This document shows, piece after piece, positions 23,542-33,099 of a stretch of 51,416 bases of DNA; the first letter of the stretch is position 1; the number at the start of each line of letters is the position of its first letter. The DNA comes from Prolixibacteraceae bacterium (GTDB lineage Bacteria; Bacteroidota; Bacteroidia; Bacteroidales; Prolixibacteraceae), in the NCBI GenBank assembly GCA_025355875.1, contig JANXYV010000191.1, positions 1 through 51,416 of the forward strand, in the 5' to 3' direction. Both the position numbers and the translations under genes were made by a program. The notes beneath the pieces were generated by a model, which made no database searches, was not told the origin of the DNA, and was given only the letters and a program-made list of their open reading frames with translations.

Positions 23542-26500
23542 TTAGATGCCTTTTTTCAATATTTTGGTCTGATAGAAGTTTCTGTCAGAATTAATCTTGA
23601 TGATATACAGTCCGTTACAAGGAAATGTGTTTGCGTGCAATGAAAATGAGCTGGCTTCGTTTTGTTGAACTGATCCGATCATTTGTCCCTGCAAATTATA
23701 AATTTCTATCCGGATATTTTTTTCAGGGCTGGCCAACTGAATGGTCAAATCGCCAGTCACAAGCGGATTTGGGAAACAGCAAATTTTGCCTGAATTTTCT
23801 TCCAGACTTTGAATTCCTACCGGAAATCCTTTGCTTTCGGCCACAACTTCAATGTCGTCGTACCAAACGGGCTGCCACCAGGCATACAGCCCAATTTTTC
23901 CATATTTTATGCTTGTGGTGGCAATTTTTGCAAAAACAACTTTGCCGTTAACTTCAAGCGAAGTTGTTTTTCCATCGTTGGTTAGTTTTAGGCTTGAATA
24001 CACTCCTTGTCCGCCACCGGTGTAGGCTTCGGTCGAAAGTGTTTTTTCCGAACCATTTTTCACTTCTATCAGCGAAGCATTGCGTGGGCTGTTGCCAAAT
24101 TCAATCCTGAAGTAATTTTTGTCGTCAACGTAATTGAAAACCACTCCAAAAATATTGCCCCAGTCGGGTTTCAGCCTGATGGAGTAGGTAAAGTTGTAAA
24201 ATGTTGAACCTTCGTACCGTGAAATGTAAATGCCGTCGCCGGTAGTTGAGTGGTATTGATTACTTTCGATTTTCCAAATCCCTCCATTCGCGATCCAGTT
24301 CTGGGCTAATCCATCGTCAAAGTTCTCGGTATAGGTCAATTGGCCGGCCTGGCCATTCACAAATACAGATACCGGTAACGAAACTGTGGTCATACCGGTA
24401 TCATCTGTGGCTTTGGCGGTCAGGCTATAATCGCCCTTCGGAACATTCTTCCATTCAAAAGTAAAGGGCGCAACAAGTGATTCCCCTAATTTATCAGTGC
24501 CTTTAAAAAACTCAACTTTACCTACTGACCCATCTTTATCGGTGGCAGTTGCCGCAATGTTGATGTTCGAATTTTCAGCAAAAAAAGAATTATTTGTGGG
24601 AGTGGTTATAACAACTTCAGGCGAAAAAGATACCTGGACAGTCACTTCAACCACTGCCGATTCGGCTGTTTTTCCGGCAGAATCAATCACTTTCGCTTTA
24701 ATTTTATAGTTTCCAAGAGGCGCCTTTGCCCAGATAAACTGATAGGGCGAAGCGCTTGATTCTCCAATCTTTTCAGTATCGTTATAAAACTCCACTTTCG
24801 AAATTGGCTGATCGAGCAGGGTGGTGTTTACACGGATGGTCAAATCAGAACCGGCAACAAACACACTTTTTGAAGCAGGTTCGCTGACATTGACCGTCAG
24901 GCTTTTTATTCCGGCTTCTTTCCAGATTCCGTAGCAACTTCCGGCAGCCCAAAGCTCACGGGTCAGCGGATTTACGCGTAAAGCAAACACTTCGTTGGCG
25001 CCGTCGACCATCTCAATCCCTTTGTTGGTGCGGTTGTTGGGAGTAATGATTTGCCACGTTTTTCCTGAATCGGTGGAGCGGCGCACACTTCCATCGCTTT
25101 TATAAACATTCTTTGCACCAGCACAATATACAATTTTTGGCTCATTAGGGTCGGTAGCAACCGTTTGAATGGCTGCTCCATTGTATTGGTCTTTTGGAAT
25201 TACCGAGGTCAGTTCTTTCAATCCGGCGGCATCAAACTGGAAAAGGCGGTCGCTGTTTACCACCACATAAAGCCGGTTCAAAACTTGATCGACCGCAATG
25301 TCCTGAACGTTGCCCGGGAAAGTAGCCACGGTAGTCCAGGTATCGCCTTTATCAATCGATTTTACAACATTGTTTCCGTTTGCACCATACACTTCTTTTT
25401 CGCCATAAATGTTTGGAATCAGCGCCCCTTTACAGCCATTCATTATTTTCCAGGTGGCGCCAAGGTCTTTGCTGTAATAATTGCTGAAATAAATCACGTT
25501 CGGGTCTTTCGGGTCTCCGCAGCCAACATCCAGCCCGGTGCAAATCATTGAGGTATTCACGAAACTCACACCGCCGTTTTTGCTGATGGTCAAAGCGCCA
25601 TCCTGACCCCATCCCGGTGAATTTTGGGTAACCAGGATTTTGTCGCTTGCGGCATAAGCGCCATACGTAAAACCTCCCCAACCCAAATTAGCGGCATTGC
25701 AATATTTCCAGGTTTGGCCATTATCTTTTGAAAAGGCTCCGTTGTAATCTTGTGAACCCACAAAAAGTAGGTTTGGGTCGGCAATGTTGAAGTTGAAAGA
25801 GCCACCAACCAAAATCCCATTGTATCCGTTGGCATCCCAGACAAAATTTTTTCCTGCATCATTGCTGCTCGAAATCCAGTCGCCACCCAAAGCCCAAACC
25901 TTGTTCTGATCGGTCGGGTGCCAGGCCATTTTTTGATCGCGGCCATTGTATGGCATGAAAGCCTGATCGTTATTTCGGGCAGCAAGCGACCATTTTACAC
26001 CGCCATTGTTTGAATAATAAATGGGGCCGCCCCAATCGCTGTTCTTGAAGCAAACAGCCATGTTGTCAGGGTTTGCCTGACTCACATTCAGTGTTATCGC
26101 ATTCGAAGGAAACCCTGATGTGGTCAGCTTTGTAAAAGTTTCGCCACCATCGGTCGAAACGAAGAATTTTGAGGCTGTGCAGAGAAAAACCTTATCGGGC
26201 GCCGACGAAACAACATCCACATCGGTCACGTTTTCAGTTAGTTTCTGTGTAAAGGTTTTACCACCATCGGTACTTTTGAAAAATCCGGTATTGTTGGCAA
26301 CATACACATCGCCTTTTTCAGGATGAACTTTCAGGATGCTTTTGCCATAAGCCGTATTGACTTTAGTCCAACTGGTTCCGCCATCAGCTGATTTATAAAT
26401 TCCTCCGGCGGGGTTCGACCAATAGGCTGTTGTTGAGTAGCCCAAAGCTGCATCGTAACTGCCTTTTACGAAATCGACCTTATCGAACATACCCACGTAA

Positions 26501-26931
26501 ACATCGTAATTTCCATCCGGAAGAACTTGTTTCCAGCTGGCGCCCTGGTCGGTGGTGAGGTAAAGTCCGTGGCTTTGATTTTTGGTACTGTTTGCGCCCA
26601 CAGCCAAAGCCCGTTTATTGTTGTTCGGGTCGATGGCAAAACCGGTATTCCCGCGTGGAGAATAGCCAATGTTGCACGGATGCCAGATTTTTCCACCATC
26701 AATGCTGCGGTAAATTCCGCCTACATCGGTACCCATCAGCAAAAACGAGCCATCGGTTTGGTCACATTCAATGGCCTGAACCACCTGGCAACCTTCACCG
26801 CCCATCAATCCCTGATCTTTCATAATTTTGGTAACCAAAGGAACTGGTGTCCATTGCTGGGCAAATCCATTTGCAAGAAAAATTGTCAGGGAAAAGAGAA
26901 GAATCGGGATTTTGGAAATTGTCGGTTTCAT
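23542..26931 (-). CDS. GH74-like multi-domain protein with Ig-like domains and T9SS signal
   Basis: This 1129-residue surface protein has a signal peptide (1-24) and a large repeat region (about 30-680) rich in Asp-box/BNR turns such as STDGGKTFT and SKDNGQTWK. The two blades match the GH74 seven-plus-seven layout. GTDVGGIYRS (Asp69) resembles the GH74 catalytic ARTDIGGAY, and CTGLDVGCGD resembles the second catalytic Asp block. Two Ig-like domains follow (about 685-865, KVEFYNDTEKIGESS and KVEFFKGTDKLGES), then a concanavalin-like domain (about 870-1040) and a T9SS sorting domain (about 1050-1129, CCFPNPLVTGDLTIQ). A surface endo-xyloglucanase or exo-acting relative is the best guess. It is paired with the beta-helix protein upstream (25-bp gap). 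Confidence 0.8.
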   Translation of the reverse strand: MKPTISKIPILLFSLTIFLANGFAQQWTPVPLVTKIMKDQGLMGGEGCQVVQAIECDQTDGSFLLMGTDVGGIYRSIDGGKIWHPCNIGYSPRGNTGFAIDPNNNKRALAVGANSTKNQSHGLYLTTDQGASWKQVLPDGNYDVYVGMFDKVDFVKGSYDAALGYSTTAYWSNPAGGIYKSADGGTSWTKVNTAYGKSILKVHPEKGDVYVANNTGFFKSTDGGKTFTQKLTENVTDVDVVSSAPDKVFLCTASKFFVSTDGGETFTKLTTSGFPSNAITLNVSQANPDNMAVCFKNSDWGGPIYYSNNGGVKWSLAARNNDQAFMPYNGRDQKMAWHPTDQNKVWALGGDWISSSNDAGKNFVWDANGYNGILVGGSFNFNIADPNLLFVGSQDYNGAFSKDNGQTWKYCNAANLGWGGFTYGAYAASDKILVTQNSPGWGQDGALTISKNGGVSFVNTSMICTGLDVGCGDPKDPNVIYFSNYYSKDLGATWKIMNGCKGALIPNIYGEKEVYGANGNNVVKSIDKGDTWTTVATFPGNVQDIAVDQVLNRLYVVVNSDRLFQFDAAGLKELTSVIPKDQYNGAAIQTVATDPNEPKIVYCAGAKNVYKSDGSVRRSTDSGKTWQIITPNNRTNKGIEMVDGANEVFALRVNPLTRELWAAGSCYGIWKEAGIKSLTVNVSEPASKSVFVAGSDLTIRVNTTLLDQPISKVEFYNDTEKIGESSASPYQFIWAKAPLGNYKIKAKVIDSAGKTAESAVVEVTVQVSFSPEVVITTPTNNSFFAENSNINIAATATDKDGSVGKVEFFKGTDKLGESLVAPFTFEWKNVPKGDYSLTAKATDDTGMTTVSLPVSVFVNGQAGQLTYTENFDDGLAQNWIANGGIWKIESNQYHSTTGDGIYISRYEGSTFYNFTYSIRLKPDWGNIFGVVFNYVDDKNYFRIEFGNSPRNASLIEVKNGSEKTLSTEAYTGGGQGVYSSLKLTNDGKTTSLEVNGKVVFAKIATTSIKYGKIGLYAWWQPVWYDDIEVVAESKGFPVGIQSLEENSGKICCFPNPLVTGDLTIQLASPEKNIRIEIYNLQGQMIGSVQQNEASSFSLHANTFPCNGLYIIKINSDRNFYQTKILKKGI

Positions 26932-26956
26932 TTTATAAGATGTAAAGCATTGAAAT

Positions 26957-29593
26957 TTATAATTTTATCAGTTTGAGATAATGTCTTTCTGATATGGCTT
27001 TAATTTGAATCAGGTAAATTCCGGATTTAAATTTGCTGATGTCATAATTTTCAGAATATTTATCCGGATTTGAAATATTAGCGACCAATTTACCCTGCAA
27101 ATCGTAAACATAAATTTGATTATCAGAAAGATCATTCAAGTTTTGAATCCTGAAAAAATCGGTGGCCGGATTGGGAAAAAGTTTTACCTGATTATTTTTT
27201 TGCGTTTGCATACCGGTAATGTTTGAAATTGAGACCGGAATGACGGCAGATGTGGTAATATTTCCGTTGGCATCTGTAGCCCGCGCGGTAAGCAGGTAAT
27301 CTCCATTTTTGTAGCCTGTCCAGCTTAAATTATACGGCAAACTTTTGTCTGTTCCAATCAGTTCATTGTCGGCATAAAAATCCACTTTCGAAATACTGCT
27401 TCCAGTGACTGTTGCCTTTGCTGAAATTTCAATACTTGCTGGGTTGTCGAAACTGGAGGATACTGCCGGACTGCTCAGGCTGCATACAGGTTTTGGACTG
27501 TTATCAGTTTCAGTCAGGCTGATGTTGTCGAGCCAAAGGTTCCCCAATTCAAGCCCGGAAAGAAATTCCAAAAAACAATCGGGATCGGTGGCGGTGGCTT
27601 TAAAAGGGAACGGGCCAAAATTCTGAGCGGTATTGGTAAGGTTTACGACCTTGGAATAGAAGGTGGTATATGGAGATCCGCCTTTCTGTATCCAGATGTT
27701 CAGCGGGCGGTTTACCGATGTTTTTGCCGAAAACGATAACGAATAGTCAAGTCCTTTTATCAGCGAAACTGCTTGTCTGAATTGTGCTTCGTAGTCGTTG
27801 ACGCCTTTTTGGGTAGTGGCGATCAAGGCTGAATTTGTGCCCGAAAGTGCCAGGCTATTGTCGATGGAAAAGGAAGAAACTGCTCCGTTCCATGCACTGA
27901 TCAACCAACCGTTAGTGCCATTATCGAATTCACCGTTGACGATTTTCTGGATGCTGGCAGAGGAGCTGATTCGGACAAGGATGCCGTCGGTGACCGATAC
28001 ATTTCCCTGATCATCGTAGATTCTGGCCGAAAGCACTGAGCTTCCGGCAGAAGGATTTTTCCAGATCATTTGAAACGGATAGCTTGTCGATTCGCCGATT
28101 TTGACCGCTGCTGAATAAAATTCAACTTTACTGACGATTCCGCTCGTTGTTTTGCCAATGGCTGCAATACTGATGTCCGAACCTTCCTTGAATGATTCTC
28201 CATTGGCAGGTGTGATGATATACCCGGTATTTGAATTCGAATGAAATGTTGATTCATAAGCGCCGGCATCGATGCCATTTCCTTTTGGACGGATGTTTCC
28301 TTCGAAATCAGCCGCAGGCGCCTGGGTTGGCGCTGAAAATACCGATGTTCCGAAGTCAACAGCCGGACTGCCATTCGTCAGGTGAAAATCGGCCACAGCC
28401 GGGTCGGTCGACAAGTTGACAAACATCGGGTCGGCAAATTTGTCGTGCGGACCTATCACATCAGCATTTCCGTTGAAATAGATGTTATAATCGAAGGTCA
28501 CATTGGTGGTATTGCTGTTCGAATTGACTTTCCCTCCATTTTTCGAAACCATGATGTTGTTCATCACCTTGCCATCGCTGGCATCGCTCTGGAAAATATT
28601 TGCGTAACCAACGACCAGCCCATTGTTGAAGGTGGTATTGTTGATGATGTCAGTGTGATCGCTGCTGTACGCATGAATACCCGAACCTCCATTATTGAAA
28701 CAAATGTTGTTTTCCACAAGGGTGCGGCCGACATAAGGTCCACCTAATTTCCCATCCTGAGTCTGACGATTGTCGTCAATGATAATACCATTGCCGTCGG
28801 ACAGGCATTTGCACGAAATCCATTTGACCAGCGTTTTGCTGTCGTGAATCCGGTTTCGGCGGACGAAGTTTTTGTACCCGGGTTCCATGTCACTGTTGAA
28901 GGTGTGCCACAAGCTGATTCCACTTCCGGCATACATGGTGTACCAGTTCACGTTGTAAATCTGGTTGTCTTCAACAGTTGCATAATCCGATTTGATGCCC
29001 TGGATTCCGCCTCCCGGGAAATCGTGAATTGTACAATTCCTGATGACGATGTGATGGTTCCCCGGTGAATTATTTCCACCCAGCGTGATTCCGCCGTTGT
29101 TGTATATGGCGTATTTCGTCCAGTTGGTGCCGCCAGCCTCGGCTTCTGCTTCGGCTGCCTCGGCCTCGGCCAGTTTGAGGTTCTGGAGATTTCCTTCCAG
29201 TTCTATTTCGTCGAATACAATGTAATTAGCAGCGATCAACACCGTTTCCCAAACGCTGCCGGTAGCTTTTATTTTCGGCTTGTTTCCTTTCAAGGCTGTG
29301 TAAACAATCCAGGCATTGGCGGTTCCTGAGCGATTAATTGCCAGAAAACCTGTGTTTGTTGTGGTAAAGGTTCCGTTCATCAGGAAAACCGTATCGCCGG
29401 GCAGCGTCAGGTTCGAAGCTTTTTGAACGCTCCGGAAAGGTTTATCGGCTGAAAGTCCGTTATTCGAATCGCTGCCGGTTGGAGAAACGAAATAGTTGTT
29501 TCCTGAAGCGGTTTGAATGGATTCTGCCTTAATCAGACCGATTTGCAGAAGGAAGCAAGCAAGCGAAATGAAAAATTTCAGTTTTTTTTTCAT
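26957..29593 (-). CDS. secreted right-handed parallel beta-helix protein with Ig-like, CBM-like and T9SS domains
   Basis: An 878-residue protein. Signal peptide 1-23. NNYFVSPTGSDSNNGLSADKPFRSVQKA (about 32-59) is the entry motif of pectate-lyase-fold proteins, and the helix runs to about 430 (HHIVIRNCTIHDF, TLVENNICFNNGGSG). An Ig-like domain follows (about 455-545), then a CBM4/9/22-like sandwich (about 550-690), a second Ig-like domain and a T9SS domain (KLFPNPATDFFRI...SGIYLIQI). Such helices include pectate lyases and glycosidases; the activity cannot be assigned. Residues 142-155 are a repeated Ala-Glu run that looks like a recent triplet-type expansion. The Ig modules resemble those of the GH74-like protein just downstream. 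Confidence 0.82.
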   Translation of the reverse strand: MKKKLKFFISLACFLLQIGLIKAESIQTASGNNYFVSPTGSDSNNGLSADKPFRSVQKASNLTLPGDTVFLMNGTFTTTNTGFLAINRSGTANAWIVYTALKGNKPKIKATGSVWETVLIAANYIVFDEIELEGNLQNLKLAEAEAAEAEAEAGGTNWTKYAIYNNGGITLGGNNSPGNHHIVIRNCTIHDFPGGGIQGIKSDYATVEDNQIYNVNWYTMYAGSGISLWHTFNSDMEPGYKNFVRRNRIHDSKTLVKWISCKCLSDGNGIIIDDNRQTQDGKLGGPYVGRTLVENNICFNNGGSGIHAYSSDHTDIINNTTFNNGLVVGYANIFQSDASDGKVMNNIMVSKNGGKVNSNSNTTNVTFDYNIYFNGNADVIGPHDKFADPMFVNLSTDPAVADFHLTNGSPAVDFGTSVFSAPTQAPAADFEGNIRPKGNGIDAGAYESTFHSNSNTGYIITPANGESFKEGSDISIAAIGKTTSGIVSKVEFYSAAVKIGESTSYPFQMIWKNPSAGSSVLSARIYDDQGNVSVTDGILVRISSSASIQKIVNGEFDNGTNGWLISAWNGAVSSFSIDNSLALSGTNSALIATTQKGVNDYEAQFRQAVSLIKGLDYSLSFSAKTSVNRPLNIWIQKGGSPYTTFYSKVVNLTNTAQNFGPFPFKATATDPDCFLEFLSGLELGNLWLDNISLTETDNSPKPVCSLSSPAVSSSFDNPASIEISAKATVTGSSISKVDFYADNELIGTDKSLPYNLSWTGYKNGDYLLTARATDANGNITTSAVIPVSISNITGMQTQKNNQVKLFPNPATDFFRIQNLNDLSDNQIYVYDLQGKLVANISNPDKYSENYDISKFKSGIYLIQIKAISERHYLKLIKL
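29131..29170. repeat. low-complexity GC-rich tract in the beta-helix gene
   Basis: Reiterations of CTCGGC and CTTCGG units encode alternating Ala and Glu (AEAEAAEAEAEA) between beta-helix coils. The tract is unlike the flanking sequence and could vary in length through slippage. Confidence 0.7.
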
Positions 29594-29702
29594 AGTTTGA
29601 AGGTCAAGTTGGTCAAATACAATTCAAGTTAGTCTACTGCTGCTTTTCAAGTGTTTTTACCAGTTCGGTATAACTTGAATTACAAAGATTACCAAGGGTT
29701 TT

Positions 29703-29772
29703 CACAAAGAACACGAAGGGATATCAGAAAAAAATGCTTTTAATTTTAGTGATTCCTTCGTGCTCTTTGTGG
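29703..29772. repeat. inverted repeat between GH3 and beta-helix genes
   Basis: CACAAAGAACACGAAGG (29703-29719) faces CCTTCGTGCTCTTTGTGG (29755-29772) with one mismatch and a 35-bp loop. It starts 17 bp after the GH3 stop in transcription order. It may act as a transcript-end stabiliser or be another small repeat element. Confidence 0.65.
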
Positions 29773-29788
29773 TATAATATTTTTCCTG

Positions 29789-31996
29789 TTACTCGGTAAC
29801 TTCAAATTTTACTTTCTGCTTGTTCACCAATACATAGAAATCTCCGGTTTCAAGGAAATGTTTGCCATCGGAGTCTACAAAACTCAAATCTCGCATCGGG
29901 TCAATTTCAAATTTGAAAGTTGTTTTAGCTCCGGCGGTCAGCTCTTTCTTCTCGAAGAATTTCAATTCTTTCATCGGTCGTGAAATCGAGCAGGCCGGGT
30001 CGGAAATGTACCACAATACAGTTTCAGTACCTTTTACATTTCCGGAGTTGGTAACTTCCACTTCAACGGTTAGTTTCTCAGTTTTCTTGATTTTTGTGGC
30101 TGAAAGTTTGGCTGTTCCGTAGGTAAAGGTGGTATAACTCAGACCGTGTCCAAACCAGTAAAGCGGTTCGGTTGGAATATCCTGGTAATTTCCCTGTCCC
30201 CCGGTTGGGCGGGCAGACTGGCGCATGTCGTAATACGTCGGGATTTGTCCGGTTGACAGCGGAAAAGTCATCGAAAGTTTTCCGGAAGGATTGGTGCGAC
30301 CCGAAAGAATTCCGGCAAGAGCCGATCCACCGCACACGCCCGGTTGCCAGATTTCGACCATCGCATCCGCCAGTGGTTCCAAACGAACCAGTTCCAACGG
30401 GCGACCGTTCGAAAGTATCAGCACGATTGGTTTCCCGGTATTCCGGAGTTCCTGAACCAGTTTTTCCTGAATGACTGGCAGAGCGATGCTCGAACGTGAA
30501 GCATTTTCGCCGCTCCATCCTCTTTTCTCGCCTAAACAAATCAGCACCACATCCGATTTCTGGGTGGCAGCAATGGCTTCGGCAAAACCAGATTCATCAC
30601 GGCCATCGAAACCACAACCTTTGGCCAGGTTGATTTTAACCGATGTTCCAAATTCCTTGTTTAATCCTTCGCTGATCGATTCTACATCGCTTTCCTTTCC
30701 GTTAGCCGACCATGCACCCAAAAGATTTTCCTTGTCGGTTGCCATTGGTCCAATCAATGCAATTTGTTTGACTCCGGAATTCAGTGGCAAGGTGTTCTTT
30801 TCATTTTTTAATAAAACCATTGACTCCGCAGAAAGCCTTTGAGCAATGGCCTTGCTTTCGGGGGTCAGGTAGCGTTGTGATTCATCGACGACGGTACTGT
30901 ATGGTTTATCGAACAATCCGAGACGAAACTTCACCCGAAGTACGCGACTGACCGCTTCATCAACCTTGGCCATGGATATCTTTTTTTCAGCAATCAGTTG
31001 CTTGAAATTCTGAGCATAAATCTGGTCGGTCATGTCCATCTCGACACCGGCGGTGAAGGCTTTCAGACCGGCTTCTTTTCGGTCGGCTGCCACGCCCTGG
31101 TTGATTAGCTGATTAATTGCATCCCAGTCGGAAACCACAAAACCATCATGTTTCCAGCGTTTTTTCAGGATTTCGGTTAAGGTATATGGATTGGCTGAAC
31201 CGGGAACTCCGCTGATGTCATTGAACGAGCTCATCAGGGTGGCTGCGCCGGCTTTTACACAAGCTTCGTAAGGAACGAGGTAAGTTTCCCAAAGCGACTG
31301 GCGGGAAACATCAGAATACCGGTAATCGCGTCCACCTTCCGACATGCCGTACGCCACAAAGTGTTTCAGACATGCCGCTACCGAATACGGATCATTCAGG
31401 TTTTTCCCCTGATAACCTTTCACCGTGGCCACCCCAAAAACGGCATTCGTGTACGGATCTTCGCCATACCCTTCGGCAACCCTGCCCCAGCGCGGATCGC
31501 GAGCCACATCAATCATCGGAGAGAAAGTCCAGTCAACGCCGGAAAGTTTGGCTTCGCGGGCAGCTACAGCAGCAGCTTCGGTAACCAAAGCCGGATCCCA
31601 TGAACAAGCCTGACCCAACGAAATGGGGTAGACAGTGCGGTAACCGTGGATAACGTCAAAACCAAAGAGGATGGGAATTCCAAGGCGTGATTCTTCCATA
31701 GCTTTTTTCTGAATCTGGTTTCGCCAAACAGGATCGGCACTGAAATAGATGAGAGAACCAATCTCCGCAGGAATGGCTTTTACCGCTTCGCCGATATTAT
31801 TTGCGTTGGTGTTTAGTCCGGCAGTATACTGGTTAAGCTGGAGAATTTTTTCATCCAGGTTCATTTTGGAAACCAGATCCTTGATACGCGATTCGATCGG
31901 TGCGTTTTTGTCTTTGTAAACCGGGCCACTGGCTTGGGTTGTGTATGAAATCTGAATACAAAAGAACAGAACTAAGATTGAAGTGATTTTCTTCAT
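29789..31996 (-). CDS. bglX: beta-glucosidase, GH3 (BglX type)
   Basis: A 735-residue secreted/periplasmic GH3 enzyme (signal peptide 1-22) that trims beta-glucosides to glucose. It shows the full three-domain layout. The barrel contains IPILFGFDVIHGYRTVYPISL, SPMIDVARDPRWGRVAEGYGEDP and KHFVAYGMSEGGRDY. Predicted nucleophile is Asp290 in GFVVSDWDAI. The alpha/beta sandwich has GENASRSSIALP with a likely acid/base Glu (ENAS context), and a fibronectin type III-like C-terminus follows. Length matches BglX. In this cluster it would clear cello- or xylogluco-oligosaccharides after side chains are removed. It has its own -7 box at 32031-32038. Confidence 0.95.
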   Translation of the reverse strand: MKKITSILVLFFCIQISYTTQASGPVYKDKNAPIESRIKDLVSKMNLDEKILQLNQYTAGLNTNANNIGEAVKAIPAEIGSLIYFSADPVWRNQIQKKAMEESRLGIPILFGFDVIHGYRTVYPISLGQACSWDPALVTEAAAVAAREAKLSGVDWTFSPMIDVARDPRWGRVAEGYGEDPYTNAVFGVATVKGYQGKNLNDPYSVAACLKHFVAYGMSEGGRDYRYSDVSRQSLWETYLVPYEACVKAGAATLMSSFNDISGVPGSANPYTLTEILKKRWKHDGFVVSDWDAINQLINQGVAADRKEAGLKAFTAGVEMDMTDQIYAQNFKQLIAEKKISMAKVDEAVSRVLRVKFRLGLFDKPYSTVVDESQRYLTPESKAIAQRLSAESMVLLKNEKNTLPLNSGVKQIALIGPMATDKENLLGAWSANGKESDVESISEGLNKEFGTSVKINLAKGCGFDGRDESGFAEAIAATQKSDVVLICLGEKRGWSGENASRSSIALPVIQEKLVQELRNTGKPIVLILSNGRPLELVRLEPLADAMVEIWQPGVCGGSALAGILSGRTNPSGKLSMTFPLSTGQIPTYYDMRQSARPTGGQGNYQDIPTEPLYWFGHGLSYTTFTYGTAKLSATKIKKTEKLTVEVEVTNSGNVKGTETVLWYISDPACSISRPMKELKFFEKKELTAGAKTTFKFEIDPMRDLSFVDSDGKHFLETGDFYVLVNKQKVKFEVTE

Positions 31997-32030
31997 GGGT
32001 GTAATCGTTTTTCGGTTTATATATAGGTTT

Positions 32031-32038
32031 CAAAGATA
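32031..32038 (-). promoter_or_regulatory. candidate -7 box for the GH3 gene
   Basis: The minus strand reads TATCTTTG (TAnnTTTG). A TTG lies about 22 bp further upstream (32061-32063), near the -33 position. Predicted transcription start is about 30 nt before the GH3 ATG. Confidence 0.45.
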
Positions 32039-32083
32039 GCAAGGTTGAGCGTTGATTGCTCAAGCGCGTTTCCTGAATCGAAA

Positions 32084-33061
32084 CTATTTATGAATATTCT
32101 GCGGTGTAAAGGTCGGTCCATCCGATGAGATCTTGTCACCTTCCACAAATATCCGGTCAATCCGGGTATATCGCGCGGTGTATTTCGGGTCCCAGCCGTG
32201 GTAAACGATCCAGTCTTTTCCATCGCAGTCGGTAAACAGCGAATGGTGCCCCGGACCTTTCACCATCTTATTCGATTTCAGAATGGTATCAGGCTGTTCG
32301 GTATATGGACCCATAGGAGATTTTGCAATGGCGTACCGAAGATGATAGGTGCTGTCGCGCCAGTTTCCGCAACTGTAGGTGAGAAAATAGTTGTTGTCCC
32401 GGTGAAGCATGAAAGGTCCTTCCTGCCAGACATGATGGCTGATAATCTGGACTGGTTTTCCTTCCACCTGGGTTGGAGTCAGCAACCGGTCGGCATAAAT
32501 CTGCCCGGCTACCAGTCCGTCTTTGTTCCCATGCTCGATGGTATAGAAAATGGTCATGGTGCTGTCGGTATCAAAAAATACATGTCCGTCGATTGATGAA
32601 TGAGGTACTACAATGCCAACATTCTTGTATGGACCCTGAATGCTGTCGGCAATGGCCAAACCAACATGATTTCCGGAGTTTTCCGGAGAGAATTCCGGAG
32701 AAGCCGTATAATAGAGATAAAATTTATTTTTGATTTTATAGACTTCAGGCGCCCAGAAATGCTTGAAATTCCAATCTGTTTTTGCGCCATTGGAAACGGC
32801 CCCGCGCACAAATTCCCATTTAGACAGGTCTTTTGAACGGTGAATGGGCAGAAAGCGACCATCATCGGCAGGTCCGGTAGCAAAAAGGTAATAGTAACCG
32901 TTTTCGTATTTTATGTTCGGGTCGGCCAGGTATTTTGAGATGATCGGGTTAGTGTAGGTGATTGCACCATTTGTTGTGATCTCCTTTTTTTTGTTTTTCG
33001 ACTGGCATCCAAAAGCTAATACTGCCAGAACTGCCGAAAGGAATACTAATTTTTGTTTCAT
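32084..33061 (-). CDS. GH43-family glycoside hydrolase, lipoprotein
   Basis: A 325-residue lipoprotein (lipobox LAFGC, Cys19) consisting of one five-bladed propeller. The three invariant acids are visible: general base Asp47 in YLADPNIKYENGYYYLF, Asp158 in SIDGHVFFDTD and acid Glu214 in WQEGPFMLHRDN. The WAPEVYKIKNKFYLYYTAS block is typical. GH43 covers arabinofuranosidases, xylosidases and galactan-active enzymes; alpha-L-arabinofuranosidase would fit a xyloglucan or arabinoxylan target. Lipid anchoring suggests periplasmic or surface action. It lies 38 bp downstream of the SGNH gene and 87 bp upstream of GH3. Confidence 0.92.
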   Translation of the reverse strand: MKQKLVFLSAVLAVLAFGCQSKNKKKEITTNGAITYTNPIISKYLADPNIKYENGYYYLFATGPADDGRFLPIHRSKDLSKWEFVRGAVSNGAKTDWNFKHFWAPEVYKIKNKFYLYYTASPEFSPENSGNHVGLAIADSIQGPYKNVGIVVPHSSIDGHVFFDTDSTMTIFYTIEHGNKDGLVAGQIYADRLLTPTQVEGKPVQIISHHVWQEGPFMLHRDNNYFLTYSCGNWRDSTYHLRYAIAKSPMGPYTEQPDTILKSNKMVKGPGHHSLFTDCDGKDWIVYHGWDPKYTARYTRIDRIFVEGDKISSDGPTFTPQNIHK

Positions 33062-33099
33062 GATACTTTAAATTGAAAATTTATAGAAATGGGCTAATT

